A stretch of DNA of 64,000 nucleotides, taken from assembly GCA_030693515.1 (NCBI GenBank), contig JAUYAK010000006.1:62001-126000 (forward strand), read 5' to 3'. The notes under the pieces are model-generated. The model made no database searches. It was not told where the DNA came from and was given only the letters and a program-made list of their open reading frames with translations. Every line of letters starts with the position of its first letter. Within the stretch, counting starts at the first letter, position 1. This document shows positions 25,087 through 33,425 of this stretch, one piece after another. This DNA is from Opitutaceae bacterium (GTDB lineage: Bacteria > Verrucomicrobiota > Verrucomicrobiia > Opitutales > Opitutaceae). Made by a program: the position numbers and the translations under genes.

Positions 25087-27939
25087 ATGCGCCGCCGTCT
25101 CCTTTCGACCGCCCTGCTTCTTCTCACCGTGGCCGGGCTGGCGCCGGCGGCGACGACGTCGCCGGGACCGCGGGCCGGCCGTTGGGCGCACGAAAGCTCC
25201 GCCCTCACGCCCGACCCGCAGGCGACCTGGGGCCGCCTCGACAACGGCCTGCGCTACGTGCTGCTCCCCCACCGTGGCGTGCCAGGTCGCGTGGCGATGC
25301 AGTTCATCGTGCTCGCCGGCTCGCTCGACGAACGGCCCGATGAGCTCGGCATCGCGCACTACGTCGAGCATCTTGTCTTCGGCGGATCGAAGAACTTTAA
25401 GGCCGAGGACATGACCGCGCTCTTTCAGCGGCTCGGCATCGAATACGGCAGCGACATCAACGCCGTCACGACCTTTGACTACACCGCCTACCGCCTCGAC
25501 TTCCGCGAAAACGACCCCGCGCTCCTGCACGAGGGGCTGCGGCTCTTCCGCGATTTTGGCGATGGTGTGACCTTCTCTCCCGCCGTCATCGAACAGGAGC
25601 GGCGGGTGGTGCGCGCCGAGTTGCGCAACCGCGACACCATCGCGGGCAAGCGCCAGTCGGCTTCGCTGCCGCTCGTGTTCCGCGGCCTGAAGTTTCCCGA
25701 GCGCGAGCCCGGTGGCGACGAAGCGCAAATCGCGAAGTTCACGCGCGAGCAGATCCTTGGTTTCTACCGCCGCAACTACCGGCCCGACCTCATGGTGCTC
25801 GTCGCCACCGGCGACATCGACGCGCCGGCGCTGGCCGCGACCGTGCGCGAGATCTTTGGCGGGATGCAGCGGCCGGCCGAGCCGCCGCCGCTGCGCGACG
25901 AAGGCCGGCTCGACGCCCGGGCGCTGCGCGCCGGCGTGTTTCGCGTCAACGGCATGGGTTCGGCCGCGATCGAGGTGGCGTCCCTCGCGGCGCCGTTGCC
26001 GCCCAAGACCGCTCCGCGCGAGGCGCAGATTGAGAGCGAGCGCCGCCAGCTGGTCATGGAGGTCTTCGCCCGCCGCGTGCGCGCGGATGGCGGCGGCATG
26101 GCGCCCGATGCGGGCTTCGATCTGCTGCTTGGCCACGGTCTTTCCCTGGCCCAGCTCATCGTGCCGGCGCCGGCGTGGCGCGAAGGCGTGCTCTCGCTCG
26201 ACCAGCTCGTGCGCCTGACGCTGGAGCGCGGCCTGGATCCCGCGGACTTCGAGTCGGTGCGTCTCCGCCAGCTCAAGATGACGGGCCATATGATCGATCA
26301 GTTGCCGACGCTCGATCCGGGCGTGCTCTGCGAAGCCCTCACGGATGCGGTGACGACACACACGGTCTTCGAAGGCTTCGCCCGGCAGTTGCAAAACACC
26401 CAGGCGTGGCTTGAGCGCTTCACGCCGGCCGAGGGGCAGAAGGTCTTCCGCGCCCTCTGGCCGCCGGAGGCGATGGCGTTTCATGTTTCGGGCGGCATCG
26501 ATCTCGAGCTCACGGGGGAAAAGGTGCTGCAGGAGGTGCAGAAGGCGCGCCGCACGGGCCTCGCGCACGTGATGCCGCACACGCGCAAGGACACGCCGTT
26601 CACGTTGCCCAAGTTCGCCACGCCGACGGAGGTCGTCGAGCGCCGGGAGCTGCCCGAGCTCGGCGCCCGGCTGCTGCGTTTCGGCAACAACGTGCGCCTG
26701 AACTTCGTCGCCAACCGGCAGGAGCCCGGCCTGCTGCGCGCGATCGTGCGCGTGGGCTCCGGCCTCGTGGACATGCCGGGCAACAAGCCCGCGCTGAAGG
26801 AATTTGGCCTCGCCACCCTGCTCGCGAGCGGCGCCGCGCGCTTCCGCCCCGAGGTGATGGACGCGCTGGCCGAGGAGCGCTTCATGGAGTTCGGCTTCGA
26901 CGTGATGGACCGCGACGCGTTTGCCTTCCGCGGCGCGATGGCGGCGGAGCAGCTCGAGCCCTTCCTCGCGATCGTGGCGGATTTTCTCCACGCGCCGCAG
27001 TTCAACAGCTACGCGCACCGCGACCAGCGCATGGTCGCGGCCTTCGGCCGCATGTCGTCCACGACCGGCCTCATCGACGGCCTGCGCGCGCTCAACGACC
27101 ATCTCTTCAAAGGCGACGCGCGCTTCACCTCGAGTTCGCCGCTGGACTACATCGCCATGAGCGTGGTGGACGTGCGGCGCTGGATGCAGGAGCCGCTTGC
27201 GCGCGGCTACGTCGAGGTCACGATCGTCGGCGATCTCGCGGAGACGGATGCGGTGCGGACCGTGGCGCGCACCCTCGGTTCGCTGCGGCCGCGCGCGGCG
27301 ACCAAGACCGCCGTCGTCCCGCCCAAGCCCGTGAAGGTGACCGCCGATCCCGGTTTCACGCGCATCGAATTTGTGGGCGAGCAGAATCTCGGCCTCGTGG
27401 TCGGCACCTGGCCGGTGGCCGAACCGATCAGCGTCCGCGACCAAGCGGCGCTTGAGATTCTCGCCAAGGTCCTTGAGATCCGGGTGCGCGCGGAGCTGCG
27501 CGAGAAACTCGGGCTGGCTTACTCGCCCTCGGCGGAGTTTCGCGCCTACGACGGTTTCGCGGATTTCGCGATGTTCCGCGCCCAGATCGATTGCGCGCCG
27601 AACGACAGCACGCGCATCGCGCCGGTCGTGGCGGCCCTGGGTGCGGAGCTGGCCGCGCGCGGCGTGCAGAATGGCGAGTTTATCGGCGCGCGCGGGATTT
27701 TGCGCAGCCAGCTGAAACGGGCGTTCCGGGAAAACAGCTTCCTGCTGAGCATCCTGATGCGCGCGCAGGAGCGCCCTCAGGAGGCCGACGAGATCGTCGC
27801 CCTGCACGGCGGTCTGATCGACCTGATCGCGCGCGACGAGGTGAATGCCTGGGCGGCGAAAATCCTCGTGGAGAAAAACTGCCGCACCGCCGCGGTGGTG
27901 CCGAAGGCGTTCGTGGGGATCTTTGATGCGGGGCGTTGA
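25087..27939 (+). CDS. Exported M16 family zinc metalloprotease
   Basis: A 950-aa protease, long enough for the four homologous domains of a full-length M16 enzyme. A signal peptide spans about 1-22. The inverted zinc motif HYVEH is at 91-95, giving His91, Glu94 and His95, with a third ligand expected at about Glu171 in IEQERRVVRAE, 76 residues on. The second half carries the inactive M16 copy, with LREKLGLAYSPSAEF near 805. These enzymes degrade peptides trapped in a closed chamber. It is divergent from the LacI-type regulator, and its neighbours are an S46 peptidase and D-peptide enzymes, which fits periplasmic peptide breakdown. Confidence 0.93.
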   Translation: MRRRLLSTALLLLTVAGLAPAATTSPGPRAGRWAHESSALTPDPQATWGRLDNGLRYVLLPHRGVPGRVAMQFIVLAGSLDERPDELGIAHYVEHLVFGGSKNFKAEDMTALFQRLGIEYGSDINAVTTFDYTAYRLDFRENDPALLHEGLRLFRDFGDGVTFSPAVIEQERRVVRAELRNRDTIAGKRQSASLPLVFRGLKFPEREPGGDEAQIAKFTREQILGFYRRNYRPDLMVLVATGDIDAPALAATVREIFGGMQRPAEPPPLRDEGRLDARALRAGVFRVNGMGSAAIEVASLAAPLPPKTAPREAQIESERRQLVMEVFARRVRADGGGMAPDAGFDLLLGHGLSLAQLIVPAPAWREGVLSLDQLVRLTLERGLDPADFESVRLRQLKMTGHMIDQLPTLDPGVLCEALTDAVTTHTVFEGFARQLQNTQAWLERFTPAEGQKVFRALWPPEAMAFHVSGGIDLELTGEKVLQEVQKARRTGLAHVMPHTRKDTPFTLPKFATPTEVVERRELPELGARLLRFGNNVRLNFVANRQEPGLLRAIVRVGSGLVDMPGNKPALKEFGLATLLASGAARFRPEVMDALAEERFMEFGFDVMDRDAFAFRGAMAAEQLEPFLAIVADFLHAPQFNSYAHRDQRMVAAFGRMSSTTGLIDGLRALNDHLFKGDARFTSSSPLDYIAMSVVDVRRWMQEPLARGYVEVTIVGDLAETDAVRTVARTLGSLRPRAATKTAVVPPKPVKVTADPGFTRIEFVGEQNLGLVVGTWPVAEPISVRDQAALEILAKVLEIRVRAELREKLGLAYSPSAEFRAYDGFADFAMFRAQIDCAPNDSTRIAPVVAALGAELAARGVQNGEFIGARGILRSQLKRAFRENSFLLSILMRAQERPQEADEIVALHGGLIDLIARDEVNAWAAKILVEKNCRTAAVVPKAFVGIFDAGR

Positions 27940-28195
27940 GGCCGGCATAAGGCGCGGGTCGTGCCGCGCCGCGTCCACCGCGCGGGCGATGAGGAGGTGA
28001 GACTGTCGGAAATCTTTGCAAAATAGAAAATTATGAGAAGGCCGAAAATCGGCTGATATGATTTCTATTCGTTTGCCTTAATCACCTTGAGTAAGCGGCG
28101 ATCCCATTGGCCCGCCACGGGCTGTGGGCGGTGGGTGTGCTTTGGGTTTCAATGTGAAGCCGGCGCTATTCCTCCCACATCAGTCCAACCTACCT
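27940..28195. other. AT-rich intergenic region before the VPDSG-CTERM gene
   Basis: A 256-base gap without an ORF. Its second third (about 28013-28085) is markedly AT-rich for this genome, with TTGCAAAATAG and TGATATGAT elements that could be part of a promoter, and a small hairpin GCCGA-AAA-TCGGC at about 28042-28054. No certain promoter or terminator can be called. Confidence 0.4.
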
Positions 28196-28792
28196 ATGAA
28201 TTTTCTCCGCCTTTTTGCCTTCACCGCGGCCTCGCTCCTGGCCTCGTCTTCTGCGTTCGCCGCTTTGATTGGCGCGACGGTTACTGGCACGCTCCAGTTT
28301 GGCAGCAATCCAACCAATTTTTTTAGTCCAGGAAGTGGCTTTGTCCCTGCGGGATATTTGAACTCATCGCCCGGCACCAACACGGTGGTAATCTCTGGTT
28401 CCGCCAATGAGTTTGGCTTTGGGGATGGGTTTACCAATCCACTCGTGGCGAACTTTTCGGATACGCAATTGATTATTAACACCACCTTTGTGTCTACGGC
28501 CAGCCCATCCTCGTGGGTCATGACGTTTAGCAGCTCGGCTTTCAGTGGCGCGAGTTTGAGTCTGATCAACCAGACCTACAATCCCGGGCTCTTGTCCTCG
28601 CTGGTGGGAAATCTAATTACCATCACTTGGGCGGGCGGAGGCACCTTCGGCCCCAACATGCCGCTGCAGGCCACCTACAACATCGGCATGCAGGGCGTGG
28701 GTGTGCCCGACAGCGGTTCGACAGGCCTGATGTTCGCTGGCGCGTTGCTGATTGGCATGGTCGGCCTGCGCCGGTTGAAGCTCGCGCGCTGA
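28196..28792 (+). CDS. Exported VPDSG-CTERM surface protein
   Basis: A 198-aa protein. The signal peptide MNFLRLFAFTAASLLASSSA starts at the ATG at 28196, which was chosen over an in-frame ATG 24 codons upstream because it puts the signal at the N-terminus. The middle is a Ser/Thr/Asn/Gly-rich beta-type sequence with no recognised domain. The C-terminus is a complete sorting tail: VPDSG motif, then a membrane span (LMFAGALLIGMVGL), then a basic end RRLKLAR. Such tails are recognised by a dedicated exosortase in verrucomicrobia. No exosortase is in the window. Its base composition is lower in GC than its neighbours (27 of 60 bases at 28441-28500 by hand count). A terminator follows. Confidence 0.88.
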   Translation: MNFLRLFAFTAASLLASSSAFAALIGATVTGTLQFGSNPTNFFSPGSGFVPAGYLNSSPGTNTVVISGSANEFGFGDGFTNPLVANFSDTQLIINTTFVSTASPSSWVMTFSSSAFSGASLSLINQTYNPGLLSSLVGNLITITWAGGGTFGPNMPLQATYNIGMQGVGVPDSGSTGLMFAGALLIGMVGLRRLKLAR

Positions 28793-28843
28793 AGGCGCCT
28801 GCTACCCTCAGGAGTCGGCACCACGGCCAAAATAGTTCAGACT

Positions 28844-28880
28844 CCGGCGGCCGCAGTGCGCGGCGCCGGGGTTTTTGTTT
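28844..28880 (+). terminator. Rho-independent-like terminator after the VPDSG-CTERM gene
   Basis: CCGGCGGCCGC pairs with GCGGCGCCGG (10 bp with one bulged G) around loop AGTGC, followed by GGTTTTTGTTT. It lies 52 nt after the stop of the VPDSG-CTERM gene. Confidence 0.75.
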
Positions 28881-28896
28881 GGCTCGGTGAGATTAG

Positions 28897-28966
28897 GGCG
28901 CGGACTCCTTTTCGCGCCTTTCCCATTCAAGCCCGCGGCAAGCGGAGTGGCTGCTCTGCCGTCGGA
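28897..28966. repeat. Copy A of a dispersed intergenic repeat
   Basis: This stretch shares two blocks with 33282-33336: GCGGACTCC-x-TT-x-CGCGCC, and later AGCGGAGTG-x-C-x-GC-x-CT-x-CCGTC-x-GA. Copy A has about 17 extra bases between the blocks. The second block can pair partly on itself. Both copies lie at the 3' side of gene clusters. Confidence 0.6.
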
Positions 28967-28983
28967 ACCAAGCGAAGGCAGCC

Positions 28984-30222
28984 TCAGCTCGTGGCGAAGA
29001 ACTTCAGGATGCGGTGCAGGCTGGCGACGAGCACGTCGATTTCCTGCTCAGTGTTGTAAACGTAGAAGCTCGCGCGCGTGGTGCTCGTGAGGCCTAGCTT
29101 GCGCATCAGCGGCTGGTTGCAGTGGTGGCCGCCGCGGAGCGCGATGCCGTCCTCGTCGGCGAAGGTGACGACGTCGTGCGCATGCACCTCGGCGAAGGCG
29201 AAGCTCACGAGGCCGCTGCGCACGCCGCTGCGGCCAGGGCCGATGAGGCGGATGCCGGGGAGCGCGGAGAGTTTCTCGTAGGCGAGCGCGGCGAGCGCCT
29301 GATCGTGGCGCGCGATTTCGTCGCGGCCGAGGGCGTCGAGGTAGTCGCACGCGGCGGCGAGCGCGATGGCATCGGCGATGTTGGGTGTGCCGGCTTCGAA
29401 GCGCTCGGGCGCGGGTTTCCAGCGCGCGCCGGCGTAATCGACGGTCACGACCATGCCGCCGCCGGTTTCATCAGGCGCGAGGGTGTCGAGCAGCGCGCGG
29501 TGGCCGTAGAGGACGCCGATGCCGGTGGGGCCGCACATTTTGTGACCGGAAAACGCGACGTAGTCCGCGCCGATCGCGCGCACGTCGAAGGGGCCGTGAC
29601 CGATCGATTGCGCGGCGTCGATCACGCTGAGCGCGCCGACAGCCCGCGCGCGGCGGCACAGTTCGGCGACGGGATTGATGCCGCCGAGGGTGTTGGAGAT
29701 ATGCGTGAAGGCGAAGACCTTCACCTGCGGCGTGAGCAACGTATCGAGCGCGGCGAGGTCGAGGCCACCCTCGGCATCGGCACCGAGCACGGGCAGAAAA
29801 CGGAGCGTGGCGCCGCTGGCGCGCGCGGCCTGCTGCCACGGCACGAGGTTGGAATGGTGCTCCATTTCGGTGCAGAGGATCACGTCGCCGGGCTTGAGCG
29901 TGGCCGCGACACTGCGCGAGACGATGTTGATGCCCTCGGTCGTGCCGCGCGTGAAGATGATCTCGGCGGGATCGGCGGCGTTGATGAATTTCGCGACACG
30001 GGCGCGGGCGCCCTCGTAGGCATCCGTCGCGCGCATGGAGAGCGCGTGCAGGCCACGGTGGACGTTGCTGTTGTCGCGCTCGTAGTAGCGCACGAGGGCG
30101 TCGATCACGGCGCGGGGTTTCTGCGCGGTGGCGGCGTTGTCGAGATAGACGAGCGGCTTGCCGTGGACCTGCTGGTGCAGGATCGGGAAATCGGCGCGGA
30201 GGTTGGACCAAGAGGGAGGCAT
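28984..30222 (-). CDS. sufS: Cysteine desulfurase SufS
   Basis: A 412-aa PLP enzyme that takes sulfur from cysteine for Fe-S cluster assembly. The Lys that binds PLP is in VAFSGHKMCGPTG (about residue 228). The catalytic Cys is at 368 in RGGHHCNQPLM, in the short-loop context of group II (SufS) desulfurases. The N-terminus LVYLDNAATAQKPRAVIDAL and RGTTEGINIV are also conserved. It lies 59 nt after sufU on the same strand, matching the SufS-SufU pairing in which SufU accepts the persulfide. SufB, SufC and SufD are not in the window. Confidence 0.95.
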   Translation of the reverse strand: MPPSWSNLRADFPILHQQVHGKPLVYLDNAATAQKPRAVIDALVRYYERDNSNVHRGLHALSMRATDAYEGARARVAKFINAADPAEIIFTRGTTEGINIVSRSVAATLKPGDVILCTEMEHHSNLVPWQQAARASGATLRFLPVLGADAEGGLDLAALDTLLTPQVKVFAFTHISNTLGGINPVAELCRRARAVGALSVIDAAQSIGHGPFDVRAIGADYVAFSGHKMCGPTGIGVLYGHRALLDTLAPDETGGGMVVTVDYAGARWKPAPERFEAGTPNIADAIALAAACDYLDALGRDEIARHDQALAALAYEKLSALPGIRLIGPGRSGVRSGLVSFAFAEVHAHDVVTFADEDGIALRGGHHCNQPLMRKLGLTSTTRASFYVYNTEQEIDVLVASLHRILKFFATS

Positions 30223-30281
30223 CGAAGACGGAGGCGGAGGGGGAACGTTCAGCGCTTAAGCGTTGGGCGTTCGGTTTGTTT

Positions 30282-30737
30282 TCAGTCCGTGTGTTTCTCG
30301 GTGGTGGCGGGCGTGGGATCGCCCTTGAGGGCGTTGCGCGTGGCATGCCAGCCGAGGGTGGCGCATTTGATGCGGGCGGGAAAGGTGTGGACGCCGGCAA
30401 AGGCGGCGAGGTCGCTGATCTCCTCCGGGGTCTCGCCGGTCGTCACGATGTGGTGGAATTGTTCGTAGAGGGCCTCGACCTCGGCGGCGGTCTTGCCCTT
30501 CACCTGCGTGGTCATGAGCGAGGCGCTGGCCTGCGAGATGGCGCAGCCGGAGCCGTCGAACGAGATGTCTGCGATGCGGTCGCCGTCGAGGCGCAGGTAG
30601 ACGCTGCACTGGTCGCCGCAGGACGGATTGTCGCCGTGGGCCACGCGGTTGGCCGTGGGCAGCTTGCCGCGATTGCGGGGGCGCTTGTTGTGATCGAGGA
30701 TGACCTGTTGATAGAGTTCGGTGAGATCGCCGGACAT
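30282..30737 (-). CDS. sufU: SufU-type zinc-dependent sulfur acceptor
   Basis: A 151-aa protein of normal SufU length. Three conserved Cys are present: Cys40 in NPSCGD, Cys65 in GSGCAIS and Cys125 in RIKCATLGW. SufU carries the GxxC insertion relative to IscU and binds zinc, taking sulfur from SufS. The start MSGDLTELYQQVILDHNKRP at 30737 is the family N-terminus; a long frame extending to 31361 runs into the divergent sulfatase gene and is not real. It is upstream of and co-directional with sufS. Confidence 0.93.
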   Translation of the reverse strand: MSGDLTELYQQVILDHNKRPRNRGKLPTANRVAHGDNPSCGDQCSVYLRLDGDRIADISFDGSGCAISQASASLMTTQVKGKTAAEVEALYEQFHHIVTTGETPEEISDLAAFAGVHTFPARIKCATLGWHATRNALKGDPTPATTEKHTD

Positions 30738-30872
30738 GTGGAGGGAATGACCAATGACTAATGCCCGATGTCCAATGAAGGCAATTCGTGCGGCAGGTTC
30801 GATGAGGTCGTGGTGTGTCATCGCCCACTCCTCGCTCGCCAGCGTGGCGCGGGTTTCTACGCTGGGCCGTCT

Positions 30873-33152
30873 ATGAACCCGCCCCTGTTCCGTCTGGTCC
30901 GTGCGTTTGCTGTGCTGGTCGGCCTCGCTTCCGGCGTCTTCGCCGCGGCGCCGGCAAAACCCAACATCGTCTTCATCTTCGTCGACGACCTCGGCTATTC
31001 CGATCTCGGGTGCTATGGCGCGAAGGATATCAAGACGCCCCATATCGACCGGCTCGCGGCGGAGGGGACGAAGTTCACCAGCTTCTACGTGGCGCAGGCG
31101 GTTTGCACCGCGTCGCGGGCGGCGTTTTTTACCGGCAGCTACGCCAACCGCGTGAGCATGAGCGGCGCGCTCAACCACACGAGCACCACCGGCCTGCACC
31201 AACGCGAGAAACTGCTCGCGCAATCGCTCAAGGACCAGGGCTACGCGACCGGCATGTTCGGCAAATGGCATCTCGGGCACCAGCCCCCGTTCCTGCCGAC
31301 GCGGCGCGGTTTCGACGAGTGGCTCGGCATCCCCTATTCCAACGACAACGGCCCGCTCCATCCCGTGACCAAGGGCATCCCCTCACTCCCGCTCTATCGG
31401 AACGAGGACGTGATCGAGCTCGATCCCGACCAGGCGCATTTCACGCGGCGGCTCACGGAGGGCGCGGTGTCGTTCATCGAGCGCAACCAGGACAAGCCGT
31501 TTTTCCTCTACGTGCCGCACATCATGCCGCACGTGCCGATCTTCGCCTCGGAAAAATTCAAGGGCACGAGCCAGCGCGGGCTCTACGGCGACGTCGTGCA
31601 GGAACTCGACTGGGGCGTGGGCGAAATCATGGCCGCACTCAAGCGCCTCGGCCTCGATGAAAAGACCCTCGTGATCTTCTCCAGCGACAACGGCCCCTTC
31701 CTCTCCTACGGCGAGCACGCCGGCTACGCCGCGCCGCTGCGCGAGGGCAAACTCACGACCTTCGAGGGCGGGATGCGCACGCCCTGCCTCGTGCGCTGGC
31801 CCGGTCGCGTGCCCGCGGGCCGCGTGAGCGACGAGCCGCTGAGCACGTTGGATCTGAACGTGACTTTCACGCGACTCGCCGGCGCTCCGCTGCCGGCCGT
31901 GAAACTCGACGGCACCGACATGCTGCCCCTGCTCACCGGCCAGCCGGGCGCCAAGGGTCGGGAGGAATTTTGGTTCTACTCCGGCGAAGAACTTCACGCC
32001 GTGCGCCTCGGCGACTGGAAACTCCACGTGCCGCACGAGTATCTCACGACCGCGGCCGAGCCCGGCCGGGGTGGCAAACCCTCCAACTGGGCCAACATGA
32101 AGCCCCAATCGATCGAGAACTCCGGCATCCGCGGCATCGCCAGTCGCCACGGCTACCGCGTGGAGAAGACCGAGCTCGCGCTCTACAACGTGCGCGCAGA
32201 TCCCACCGAAACGAACAACGTCGCGGCCGCCCATCCCGAGATCGTGGCGCGCCTTCAGACCCGCATCGCGGCCGCCCGCGCCGACCTGGGCGACAGCCTC
32301 ACGGGCGTGAAGGGCACCAACCTCCGCCCGATCGGCGATGTGCGCGCCGCGTTGCCCGCCGGTGTCAAGCGCGTCGCCAACCAGGAATTCAGCCGCCCGC
32401 CGACGGGTGCGTTGCTGCTCGATCTCTATCTGCCGGAGAAAACGCCGGCCCAGCCGCTCCCGGTCGTGCTCTGGATTCATGGCGGCGGTTGGAACAAGGG
32501 CAGCAAGGAAAACTGCCCGCACCTCTGGCTCGCCGCCGAGGGCTACGCGGTCGTGAGCATGGACTACCGCCTGAGCTACGCCGCCCAATGGCCCGCGCAG
32601 CTCGACGACGCGCGCGCCGCCGTGCGCTGGCTCCGCGCCAACGCCGCCCGCTACCACCTCGATCCGGCGCGCCTCGCCGTCTCCGGCGGATCGGCCGGCG
32701 GGCACATCGCCGCCGTGCTCGGCACCGCTGCGGCTCCGGCGGACGAGACCGCCTCCAGCCGCGTGCAGGCCGTGATCGATCTCTACGGGCCGAGCGATTT
32801 GCTCACGATGCCGCCCAACCTGCCCGGCCCCGGCAAGACCGACGCGGACCTCGCCAAGGCCAACGGGGCGAAACTCCTCGGCGGCATCGTCCGCGATCGC
32901 CCCGCGCTGGCGAAGCAGGCGAGCGCGCTGCACCACGTCTCGCGCGACGATCCGCCCTTCCTGATTCTGCACGGGGACAAGGACCCGCAGGTCCCGCTCG
33001 ACCAGAGCCAGCGCCTACACGCCCAGCTCAAGGAAGCGGGCGTGGCCTCCGAACTCGTCGTGCTCCCCGGCGCTGGTCACGGCGGCAAGGAATTCGCGAC
33101 CGACGAGGTGAAGGCGAAAATCCGGGCGTTCCTCACGCGGGCACTGAAGTAG
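30873..33152 (+). CDS. Exported two-domain enzyme: S1 sulfatase fused to alpha/beta-hydrolase esterase
   Basis: A 759-aa protein. The signal peptide covers about 1-25. The sulfatase domain (about 29-480) has NIVFIFVDDLGYSDLG (metal Asp pair), the modification site AVCTASRAAFFTG with Cys78 in a C-x-A-x-R form rather than the usual C-x-P-x-R, GMFGKWHLG and IFSSDNGP. The C-terminal domain (about 500-759) is an alpha/beta hydrolase: oxyanion loop WIHGGGWNKG, nucleophile GGSAGG, Asp in HGDKDPQVP and His in GAGHGG. The join is continuous with no internal stop. It would remove both sulfate and acyl groups from a polysaccharide, by inference. The start at 30873 begins the signal peptide. It is divergent from sufU. 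Confidence 0.9.
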   Translation: MNPPLFRLVRAFAVLVGLASGVFAAAPAKPNIVFIFVDDLGYSDLGCYGAKDIKTPHIDRLAAEGTKFTSFYVAQAVCTASRAAFFTGSYANRVSMSGALNHTSTTGLHQREKLLAQSLKDQGYATGMFGKWHLGHQPPFLPTRRGFDEWLGIPYSNDNGPLHPVTKGIPSLPLYRNEDVIELDPDQAHFTRRLTEGAVSFIERNQDKPFFLYVPHIMPHVPIFASEKFKGTSQRGLYGDVVQELDWGVGEIMAALKRLGLDEKTLVIFSSDNGPFLSYGEHAGYAAPLREGKLTTFEGGMRTPCLVRWPGRVPAGRVSDEPLSTLDLNVTFTRLAGAPLPAVKLDGTDMLPLLTGQPGAKGREEFWFYSGEELHAVRLGDWKLHVPHEYLTTAAEPGRGGKPSNWANMKPQSIENSGIRGIASRHGYRVEKTELALYNVRADPTETNNVAAAHPEIVARLQTRIAAARADLGDSLTGVKGTNLRPIGDVRAALPAGVKRVANQEFSRPPTGALLLDLYLPEKTPAQPLPVVLWIHGGGWNKGSKENCPHLWLAAEGYAVVSMDYRLSYAAQWPAQLDDARAAVRWLRANAARYHLDPARLAVSGGSAGGHIAAVLGTAAAPADETASSRVQAVIDLYGPSDLLTMPPNLPGPGKTDADLAKANGAKLLGGIVRDRPALAKQASALHHVSRDDPPFLILHGDKDPQVPLDQSQRLHAQLKEAGVASELVVLPGAGHGGKEFATDEVKAKIRAFLTRALK

Positions 33153-33163
33153 GGCAGGGCCTT

Positions 33164-33271
33164 GGGGTGGGGCCGCTTCTCCGCAGCGGCCTGAGTTCCA
33201 GCGTGTTGTTCACCCACGGTGGGCGAGTTCGGTTTGAACCCAGGCCGGCTGCGGAGAGCCGGCCCCACCCC
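33164..33271. repeat. Imperfect long inverted repeat, 24-nt arms
   Basis: Arm 33164-33187 pairs with 33248-33271 at 22 of 24 positions (mismatches at the centre of the arms); the core is GCTGCGGAGA...CGGCCCCACCCC. The arms enclose 60 bases. It follows the sulfatase-esterase gene closely and may end its transcript, but there is no T-tract. Confidence 0.6.
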
Positions 33272-33281
33272 GGAGCAACGC

Positions 33282-33336
33282 GAGCGGACTCCGTTCCGCG
33301 CCACGGCGGTCAGCGGAGTGACCGCCCTACCGTCCG
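33282..33336. repeat. Copy B of the dispersed intergenic repeat
   Basis: Matches 28897-28966 in two blocks separated by a shorter spacer. Its second block forms GGCGGTCA-GCGGAG-TGACCGCC, an 8-bp stem with a 6-nt loop. It ends three bases before the 60-bp direct repeat at 33339. Confidence 0.6.
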
Positions 33337-33398
33337 ATCCGCTCGATCCGGAAATCCTCCACGCGCAGGTGGCTGCGCACGGTGCGCAGGGCGAACCA
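33328..33398 (-). pseudogene. Remnant matching the 3' end of a DUF6250 gene (distal copy of a 60-bp direct repeat, 33339-33398)
   Basis: Positions 33339-33398 match 35736-35795 at 59 of 60 bases. The latter is the 3' end of the intact DUF6250 gene. In frame, the remnant reads GWFALRTVRSHLRVEDF then RIER, followed by IGR and a stop, whereas the intact gene ends PK and a stop. The only mismatch is synonymous (GCC for GCG, Ala). Homology stops sharply at both ends. No start codon or upstream DUF6250 coding sequence remains here. It may be an integration-site duplication left by arrival of the TPR gene, or the tail of a lost second DUF6250 gene. Confidence 0.75.
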
Positions 33399-33425
33399 GC
33401 CTTCTGCTCGCGCCCTGTGAGTGCC

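Noticed and set aside
24637-27978. 1113-codon open frame on the minus strand
   Set aside because: It is antisense to the M16 protease over nearly its whole length, has Arg/His/Ala-rich composition without domains, and arises from high third-position GC.
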